DNA of 64,000 nucleotides from DATCLS01 sp036563805. Its GTDB lineage: Bacteria; Actinomycetota; Acidimicrobiia; Acidimicrobiales; VFJN01. The position numbers and the translations under genes are program-made. The notes below the pieces were generated by a model, which was not told the DNA's origin, did no database searches, and was given only the letters and a program-made list of their open reading frames with translations. The DNA lies in contig DATCLS010000032.1 in assembly GCA_036563805.1 (NCBI GenBank), forward strand, positions 62,001 through 126,000, read 5' to 3'. Shown here piece by piece: positions 58,660-64,000 of the stretch (position 1 is the first letter of the stretch; every line of letters starts with the position of its first letter).

Positions 58660-58842
58660 TCAGAAGCGGATGCCCACGTCGCCGCCGAGGGCGAGGATGG
58701 GCCAGAGGATCACGGCCAGGACGAAGGTGGCGATGCGCGACCCGGAGTCGAGGTTCTCGCCGTAGTTCTGGTTGATGGCGACGATGACGCCGATGACGAT
58801 CCAGATGACCGTGACCCACGACACGTTCACGCGCCTGTTCAT
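58660..58842 (-). CDS. Small two-helix membrane protein
   Basis: 60 residues, mostly hydrophobic (VNVSWVTVIWIVIGVIVAIN; IATFVLAVILWPILALGGDV). No family recognised. Confidence 0.6.
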   Translation of the reverse strand: MNRRVNVSWVTVIWIVIGVIVAINQNYGENLDSGSRIATFVLAVILWPILALGGDVGIRF

Positions 58843-58939
58843 GTAGCCCCCAAGGTCGGGCGCCGCCGGTGTGGGCGGCGCATCCCAAGCGAGCAAGGCG
58901 TACCCCCGCGCCCCGGGGGCGATACGGCCCCGGCGGGTG

Positions 58940-59515
58940 CTACGGGGACGGGATCTGGGGTCGCGGCCGGCCTGGGGCGACCGTGCGGGCCAGGATGCCG
59001 AGGGTGGCCCGCAGCGCCCCCTCGGACAGGATCGGGAAGATGCCGGCGTCCCGCCACACCGGGTCGATGTCCGACCAGTCGTAGTAGGAGGTGACCAGCG
59101 TGGCCGGCCCGTCCTGGCCCCCGTCGGCCCCGTCACCCACGGCCAGCGGCTCGAGCCGGTAGCCGTACACGTGGCCGATGTGCGGGCGCAGCTGGCCGAG
59201 GACGGTCCAGGCGATCTCGCGGTCCTGCTCGAACCCGGTGATCTTCACCGTCACGTCGTAGAGGCCGAGCGGGAAGTCGTTGAGCGCCTCGCGGTCCATG
59301 TGGACGACGAAGGTGTCGCCGACACCGGTCACCGGCTCGCCCTCCGCCGCCATGAGCATGCCCGAGCTGTCGATGGCCACGTGCCCCCGGGGGTCGCACA
59401 GCACCCGGAAGATCGCCGCGGCGTCGGCGGCGATGGCCCGCTGCACCTCGATCCGGTCGCGGGGTCCTTCGGCCTCGCCCGCGCCCTGCCCGGTCGCGGA
59501 CTCCTGCTCGGTCAC
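58940..59515 (-). CDS. SRPBCC-family (polyketide cyclase/START-like) protein
   Basis: 191 residues from GTG 59515, which overlaps the phosphoesterase stop. EVQRAIAADAAAIFRVLCDP starts a START/Bet v 1-like fold, followed by GVGDTFVVHMDREALNDFPL and a C-terminal long helix. Ligand unknown. Confidence 0.75.
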   Translation of the reverse strand: MTEQESATGQGAGEAEGPRDRIEVQRAIAADAAAIFRVLCDPRGHVAIDSSGMLMAAEGEPVTGVGDTFVVHMDREALNDFPLGLYDVTVKITGFEQDREIAWTVLGQLRPHIGHVYGYRLEPLAVGDGADGGQDGPATLVTSYYDWSDIDPVWRDAGIFPILSEGALRATLGILARTVAPGRPRPQIPSP

Positions 59516-60375
59516 GGGCCCATCCTTCCATCCCGGGCGTCGGGCGGCTCGGGCAGCACCTGGCGCGGGACCCGCCACGGGTGCCGGGGCCGCCGCCACT
59601 CGCGGGGGTAGCCGAGCGAGACCTCTTCGAACCGCACGCCGTCCTGCCAGGTCGTGCGCGGGATGTGCAAGTGCCCGTACACGACGACCCGGGCCCCGAA
59701 GCGGGTGTGCCAGTCGGCGGTGCGCTCGGTGCCGCACCACAACGCCATCTCGGGCCGCCGCAGCACGGCGGTCGGGTGACGGACGAGCGGGAAGTGGTTG
59801 ACCAGCACGGTCGGCAGGTCGGGGTCGCGGGCGGCCAGGCGCCGCTCGGACTCCGCCAGGCGGGCCGCGCACCAGGCCGCCCGGGTGGGGTAGGGGTCGG
59901 GGTGCAGCAGCTCCTCGTCGACGAACACGACGCCGGCCGCCCGGGCCTGGGCCAGCGCCTCGGCCTCGGTCTGCCCCGGGCGCATCTGGAACGTGTAGTC
60001 GTACAGCAGGAACAGCGGGGCGATCGTGGCCGGCCCGCCCGGCCCGGTCCAGACGGGGAACGGGTCTTCGGGCGTCACCACGCCGAGCCGCCGGCACACC
60101 TCGACCAGCAGCCGGTAGCGCCGGTCGCCCCGGACCGCCACCTTGTCCCGCGGGTGGGTCCACAGCTCGTGGTTGCCCGGCACCCAGATCACCCGGGCGA
60201 AGCGCCGGCTGAGCGTGGTGAGGGCCCAGGCCACGTCGGTGACCAGCTCGCCGACGTCGCCGGCCACGATCAGCCAGTCGTCGGGCGAGGTGGGCGCCAG
60301 CTCCTCGACCACCCGGCGGTTCTCCGGATGGCCGACGTGCAGGTCGCTGACGGCCAGGAGCCGGGCGTCGGGCAT
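59512..60375 (-). CDS. Calcineurin-like metallophosphoesterase
   Basis: 287 residues. Metal-binding motifs: VSDLHVGHPENRR, VAGDVGE, WVPGNHELW, VNHFPLVRHPT and VVYGHLHIPRTTW. It may act on nucleotides or phosphodiesters. Overlaps the SRPBCC gene (GTGA). Confidence 0.85.
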   Translation of the reverse strand: MPDARLLAVSDLHVGHPENRRVVEELAPTSPDDWLIVAGDVGELVTDVAWALTTLSRRFARVIWVPGNHELWTHPRDKVAVRGDRRYRLLVEVCRRLGVVTPEDPFPVWTGPGGPATIAPLFLLYDYTFQMRPGQTEAEALAQARAAGVVFVDEELLHPDPYPTRAAWCAARLAESERRLAARDPDLPTVLVNHFPLVRHPTAVLRRPEMALWCGTERTADWHTRFGARVVVYGHLHIPRTTWQDGVRFEEVSLGYPREWRRPRHPWRVPRQVLPEPPDARDGRMGP

Positions 60376-60491
60376 GGCCCCAGGACTACCCGGGCGGCGC
60401 CGGGATCACCCAGCCGGCCACCACCCAGCCGGGCGCGCCACCGGGCCGGCGACACCGCCGGCCGCGCCCGTGCCGACCGCCGCGATCCCGG

Positions 60492-61709
60492 TCACAGCAC
60501 CGACTCGACCGCGTCGGCCAGGGCGCCGGGGCCGTCCTCGGCGGCCAACCGGCCGGCCAGGTCGCGGGCCCGCTCCCGGTAGCCGGAGTCGGCCTCGATG
60601 CGGGCCACCGCGGCCGGGACGTCGCGCGGACGGCGAACCACGAGCCCGACGCCGAGCTGCTCGGCCCGCTGGCCGTGCCACCGCTGGTCGAGGAACTCGG
60701 CCACGGTCACGACGGGCACGCCGGCCGCCAGCGCGGCGGCCATCGTCCCCAGCGAGCCGGAGATCACCGCGACCCGGCACCGGGCCAGGACCGGCGCCAG
60801 CGGGGCGAACACGAACGCCCCCTCGCGGCCGGCCACCGCGGCCAGGTTCTCCTCGTTGCCGACCAGCAGGAGCGACCGCAGCCCCAGCTCGTCGAGCGCC
60901 GACGCCATGGCCGCGAACCGGGGCCCGGCGCCGGTGGCGGCGCTCGTGCCGAGCGTGACCAGCACGGGCGGCTCGCCGGCATCGAGGAACGTCTCGACGT
61001 CGGGGTCGAGCGCGTCCCGGTCGGTGCCCGGCGGCCCGGCCCAGTGCGAGAACCCACCCCACGTCACCGGCAGCTCGGGCGGCGTCTCGGTGGCGTAGTA
61101 CCGGGGGGAGACGAGCACGACGATGCGGTCGGCGTTCATCCAGGCCCGGAGCACGTTGCCGTGCGCCGGCGGCAGCCCGAGCCGGCGGCGGAGGGCGTTG
61201 ATCGGCCGGTCGTAGAGCAGCGGGCCGAGGCTCCGGACGTACAGCTGCCACGCGGCCCGGTTGGCGCGGGCGCCCAGGTTGGGCAGCCGGAAGTCGACCG
61301 GGAAGCGCCAGTCGGCGGTGGGCAGCGCCATCGGGAACAGGTGCCCGACGACGACCGGGATGCCGAGCGCCTCGGCGACCGCCCCGGCCAGCGCGCTCAT
61401 CGTCGGGTGGAGGACGGCGGCATCCGCGCCGGTCAGCGCCCGCACCAGCTCGTCGTGCACCGCTTCGGGGTCGGCCACGAACGCCTTGCGCATCCAGTAA
61501 CGGGGAAGGCGCAGCCCGTTGAGCGTGGGGTGCCGCAGGAGCCGCTCGTGCTCGGGGTCGGCGTGCATGGCCTTGCTGGACATGTCCAGCGGGTACAGGC
61601 CCAGGCGGAACCGCTCCCCGGCCAACTGCTCGTGATAGCCAGCCGGTACGAGGTAGGTCACGTCGTGGCCGCGGTCGACCAGCCGGTTGGCCGGCTCCAC
61701 GAACGGCAC
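60492..61709 (-). CDS. MGT-like (UDP-glycosyltransferase family) glycosyltransferase, start uncertain
   Basis: 405 residues from GTG 61709. The frame is open for 15 further codons to ATC 61754, encoding ARITVVSAAYLGDVVPF, the first beta-strand the family needs. The only in-frame codon at the expected start is ATC (61754-61752), with a stop four codons before it. The C-terminal donor site VLVTLGTSAATGAGPRFAAM and VISGSLGTMAAALAAGVPVV mark a macrolide/glycolipid GT1 enzyme. The acceptor is unknown. Confidence 0.75.
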   Translation of the reverse strand: MPFVEPANRLVDRGHDVTYLVPAGYHEQLAGERFRLGLYPLDMSSKAMHADPEHERLLRHPTLNGLRLPRYWMRKAFVADPEAVHDELVRALTGADAAVLHPTMSALAGAVAEALGIPVVVGHLFPMALPTADWRFPVDFRLPNLGARANRAAWQLYVRSLGPLLYDRPINALRRRLGLPPAHGNVLRAWMNADRIVVLVSPRYYATETPPELPVTWGGFSHWAGPPGTDRDALDPDVETFLDAGEPPVLVTLGTSAATGAGPRFAAMASALDELGLRSLLLVGNEENLAAVAGREGAFVFAPLAPVLARCRVAVISGSLGTMAAALAAGVPVVTVAEFLDQRWHGQRAEQLGVGLVVRRPRDVPAAVARIEADSGYRERARDLAGRLAAEDGPGALADAVESVL

Positions 61710-61880
61710 GACATCCCCCAGATAGGCCGCCGAGACGACCGTGATGCGTGCGATGGCGCGAGGCTAGGGGATGCCGGCCGCCGGCGTCAGCTCGATGTTG
61801 GCCGGGCGGCCAGTCAGTCGCTAGCGGGAGGGGCGGCCGGGCCGCCCGCCCTTCAGCACAGGGTCGTCAGGTCATGACCG

Positions 61881-63098
61881 TCAGGCCACGACGCCCCGCA
61901 CCTTGAGGTCGATGATCGCCTCCTCGTCGAGGCCGAGCTCGCCGAGGATGGCGTCGCCGTGCTCGTTGAACTCGGGGGCGCGCTTGACCGGCGCGGGTCG
62001 CTCGTCGAACTGCATGGGCGAGGCGACGAGCTGGAACGGCACGCCGGCCGCCGTCTCGCACGGCTGCATGTAGCCGTTGGCGACGGACTGCGGGTCGTTG
62101 GCGGCCTCGAGCGTGTCCTGCACGACGGTCCACTGGCCGACGAAGTCCTCCAGGGCCTCGCGCCACTCGGCCACCGTGCGCTCGGCGATCACGGTCCGCA
62201 GGATCTCGGCCGCCTCGGCGGCGTTGTTCATCAGCGACTCGTGATCGGCGAAGCGGGGGTCGGTGGCCAGCTCGGGCCGGCCGATGGCGTCGCACAGCGG
62301 GGCCCAGTAGTGGCCGGCCTGCAGGCAGTTGAGGGCCAGCCACCGGCCGTCCTTGGTCAGGTAGTTGGCGACCAACGGGTTGCGCCGGAGCATGTCCTCG
62401 GGCGGCGGCGCCCAGCCCTGCTTGAGCAGGGCCGACAGCCCGATCGTCTGGCCCATCGCCCACATGCCGGCCGACAGCAACGACACGTCGACGACCTTGG
62501 CCTCCCCGGTGCGCTCGCGGTGGAACAGCGCCATGCCGATGGCGCCGGCGATCGTCATGGCGCCGATCGAGTCGCCGAAGCCGGGCCCGGGCGGCACGAC
62601 CACGTGGCCGTACTCGGGCCGGGTCACGGCCGCGGCCACGCCGGCCCGGCACCAGAACGACAGGTTGTCGTAGGAGCCCTTGTCGGCGTCGGGCCCCCGC
62701 TCGCCCTGGCCGGTGCCCCGGACGTAGATGATGCGGGGGTTGTGGGCCCGGATGTCGTCGACGTCGATCTTCAGCTTCTTGCGGACCCGGGGGAGCTTGT
62801 TGGTCAGGAAGACGTCGCAGGTGGTCGCCAGCTTGTAGAGGATCTCGGCGCCGTCGGGCTTCGACAGGTCGAGGCCGAGGCTCTTCTTGCCCCGGTTCGA
62901 GTGCTCGAGCAGGACGTGCACGTCGTCGGGCACGAAGGCCGTGCCTGTGGCGGCCAAACCGCGCATGGCGTCGCCCCGCTCGACGTGCTCGATCTTGATG
63001 ACCTCGGCCCCGAGGTCGGAGAGCACGGCGGAGGCCGCCGGCACGAAGGTCTGCTCGGCGACCTCCAGGATGCGGACCCCCTGCATGACGTCGGTCAT
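61881..63098 (-). CDS. CoA-transferase family III (CaiB/BaiF)
   Basis: 405 residues, standard length. GVRILEVAEQTFVPAASAVL and LSDLGAEVIKIEHVERGDAM are at the N-terminus, NRGKKSLGLDLSKPDGAEIL follows, and the catalytic Asp is in GFGDSIGAMTIAGA. It transfers CoA between acids; the carboxylate substrate is unknown. ATGA overlap with the upstream GntR gene, and an acyl-CoA dehydrogenase start lies divergently, so an acid-degradation locus is likely. Confidence 0.9.
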   Translation of the reverse strand: MTDVMQGVRILEVAEQTFVPAASAVLSDLGAEVIKIEHVERGDAMRGLAATGTAFVPDDVHVLLEHSNRGKKSLGLDLSKPDGAEILYKLATTCDVFLTNKLPRVRKKLKIDVDDIRAHNPRIIYVRGTGQGERGPDADKGSYDNLSFWCRAGVAAAVTRPEYGHVVVPPGPGFGDSIGAMTIAGAIGMALFHRERTGEAKVVDVSLLSAGMWAMGQTIGLSALLKQGWAPPPEDMLRRNPLVANYLTKDGRWLALNCLQAGHYWAPLCDAIGRPELATDPRFADHESLMNNAAEAAEILRTVIAERTVAEWREALEDFVGQWTVVQDTLEAANDPQSVANGYMQPCETAAGVPFQLVASPMQFDERPAPVKRAPEFNEHGDAILGELGLDEEAIIDLKVRGVVA

Positions 63099-63871
63099 TC
63101 CTCAGACCCCTCCTCGGTGCTCTGGCCTGCGTCGGAACTCGTCGTGTCGCCGGTCGACCCCTCCCCGGTCGACCTCTCCCCGGTCGACCCGGCCCCGGCC
63201 GCCCCGTCGCCGGCGGGGTCGGGGATCACGCCCCGGCGCACCAGGTCGTCGATCACGCGCCGGCCGGCGGCCCGGAAGTCCTCGAGCCGGACGCGGGCGG
63301 CCCGCTCGGCGTCGCCGGCGGCGATGGCGTCGACCACCTCGGCCTGCGACCGGACCACGGCCTCCGGCGACAGCCCGCTGTCGACGCGGAACACCCAGGG
63401 GAAGTAGCCGGCGAACGACCGGATCTGGGCCCGGAGCCGGCCGGAGCCCCCGGCCCGGTGCTCGGCCCGCAGCAGCTCGAACACGGCCTCGACCCGCCGG
63501 TCGGGCCCAGCGGCCTCGAGCTCGGCCACCCGGCGCTTCAGGTCGGCGATCACCTGGGGATCGCGCCGCCGGGCCAGCCGGGCGACGGCGAGGCTGCTCA
63601 GGTGGCCCAGGACCTCGAAGTCGTCCATCACCGAGTCGGCGTCGAACTCCTCGACGAACGCGCCCCGGTGGGGGCGGATGGAGACGATGCCGTCGCGCTC
63701 GAGGATGACGAGCGCCTCGCGGACCGGGCTCCGGCTGACGTCCAGCGCCTCGGCGACTTCGACCAGGTCGATGCGCTGCCCCGAGCGCAGCCGGCCCTCG
63801 AAGATCTCGTCGAGCAAATAGTCGACGACCGCGCTGCTCGTCTTCATGAGCCGGATGCGGCGCTCGGGCAC
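63095..63871 (-). CDS. GntR-family regulator, FadR/FCD type
   Basis: 258 residues (GTG 63871; ATG 63847 possible). The winged helix (VVDYLLDEIFEGRLRSGQRI; EVAEALDVSRSPVREALVIL) is followed by an all-helical FCD effector domain and a Ser/Thr/Gly-rich tail with repeated STGE/STGD units. Probably controls the coupled CoA-transferase and the divergent acyl-CoA dehydrogenase. Confidence 0.85.
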   Translation of the reverse strand: MPERRIRLMKTSSAVVDYLLDEIFEGRLRSGQRIDLVEVAEALDVSRSPVREALVILERDGIVSIRPHRGAFVEEFDADSVMDDFEVLGHLSSLAVARLARRRDPQVIADLKRRVAELEAAGPDRRVEAVFELLRAEHRAGGSGRLRAQIRSFAGYFPWVFRVDSGLSPEAVVRSQAEVVDAIAAGDAERAARVRLEDFRAAGRRVIDDLVRRGVIPDPAGDGAAGAGSTGERSTGEGSTGDTTSSDAGQSTEEGSEE

Positions 63872-63894
63872 GTGGGCACCCTAGCCCAGATTGC

Positions 63895-63907
63895 CTTATG
63901 AATTAAG
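63895..63907. promoter_or_regulatory. Candidate GntR operator
   Basis: CTTATGAATTAAG, an AT-rich dyad between the divergent GntR and acyl-CoA dehydrogenase genes, in otherwise GC-rich DNA. Confidence 0.4.
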
Positions 63908-63925
63908 AATCCATACGGTGGGCGC

Positions 63926-64000
63926 ATGCTGTTGGAGCTGACCTCCGACCAGGAGTTCTTCCGCGAGACGACGGCCCGGTACCTCGCCGAGCGGGCTCCG
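63926..64000 (+). CDS. Acyl-CoA dehydrogenase (first 25 codons)
   Basis: Only the start is in the window. The 25 residues (LLELTSDQEFFRETTARYLA) look like the first helix of an acyl-CoA dehydrogenase. Divergent from the GntR gene. Confidence 0.6.
   Translation, partial: MLLELTSDQEFFRETTARYLAERAP

Noticed and set aside
59462..59475. A DosR-box-like sequence GGGTCCTTCGGCCT
   Set aside because: It lies inside the coding region of the SRPBCC gene, 40 nt after its start, and outside the 1.4-49 kb cluster. A chance match in GC-rich DNA is more likely.
1..64000. tRNA, rRNA, riboswitch or CRISPR features
   Set aside because: Reading both strands gave no tRNA-like cloverleaf with CCA-proximal consensus, no rRNA signatures and no regularly spaced repeats; a covariance-model scan was not possible here.

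Overview
This is a very GC-rich, gene-dense actinobacterial chromosome segment. Short intergenic gaps, frequent GTG starts, ATGA/GTGA stop-start overlaps, probable leaderless promoters, AfsR/BTAD and tandem TetR regulators and a DUF4193-type zinc ribbon all fit Actinomycetota. The mixture suggests a deep lineage such as Acidimicrobiia rather than Mycobacterium or Streptomyces, but the taxon cannot be fixed from the sequence alone. No tRNA, rRNA, CRISPR array or complete transposon was seen.

The main result is a hypoxia/redox-stress (DosR/DevR-like) regulon island covering roughly 1.4-49 kb. At least 17 copies of a 14-bp motif, GGGACYTTCGNCCC (one copy, at 41578, is GGGACTTTCGGCCC), lie in intergenic DNA in front of the genes expected in such a regulon. 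These are four universal stress proteins, three PPOX-fold proteins, two CBS-pair proteins, a GNAT/acyl-CoA synthetase, an Fe-S repair hemerythrin, a zinc alcohol dehydrogenase, a flavodoxin, an Rv2004c-type kinase, a RafH-type ribosome hibernation factor, DoxX, a multicopper oxidase and a nitrate-reductase-like molybdoenzyme operon. A DosS/DosT-like histidine kinase with the haem-ligand His and the distal Tyr conserved sits in the middle (24136-25269), but no cognate response regulator is in the window. In about ten cases the box lies 36-39 nt from an ATG/GTG with a -10-like hexamer between them. This points to leaderless activated promoters, some of which would first translate a mini-ORF that ends on the Shine-Dalgarno of the main gene.

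Layout. 1-1.4 kb: end of an OYE/FadH-type oxidoreductase and an AhpD-like protein. 1.8-7.7 kb: DUF4193, USP, GNAT-acyl-CoA synthetase, RIC and a hemerythrin-like protein. 7.8-13.6 kb: molybdoenzyme operon (cytochrome-b-like anchor, Mo subunit, 4x[4Fe-4S], Rieske, small membrane protein, HPP transporter). 13.7-18.8 kb: STAND ATPase regulator, VOC protein, lipoprotein. 19-29 kb: USP, flavodoxin, divergent NadE, kinase, sensor kinase, PPOX, ADH, pseudo-receiver, CBS. 29.3-30.2 kb: TetR facing a truncated DrrA-like ABC ATPase. 30.2-34.3 kb: a foreign-looking island (SLOG, XRE, DUF574 methyltransferase, RHH proteins) that interrupts the ABC gene. 34.4-49 kb: the regulon resumes and is joined by a CstR-type persulfide-detoxification module and a YwiC-like protein. 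49-64 kb carries no intergenic boxes: BTAD and TetR regulators, STAS/anti-sigma pair, TauE, lipid kinase, PhoD, XRE-flavoprotein pair, metallophosphoesterase, glycosyltransferase, CoA-transferase with a GntR regulator, and the start of an acyl-CoA dehydrogenase.

Degenerate loci are notable: the DrrA remnant, a fused relic of a MacB/FtsX-type ABC transporter at 36.4-36.7 kb, and two homopolymer frameshifts (a CBS gene and a BNR-repeat lipoprotein) that could be real or sequence errors.
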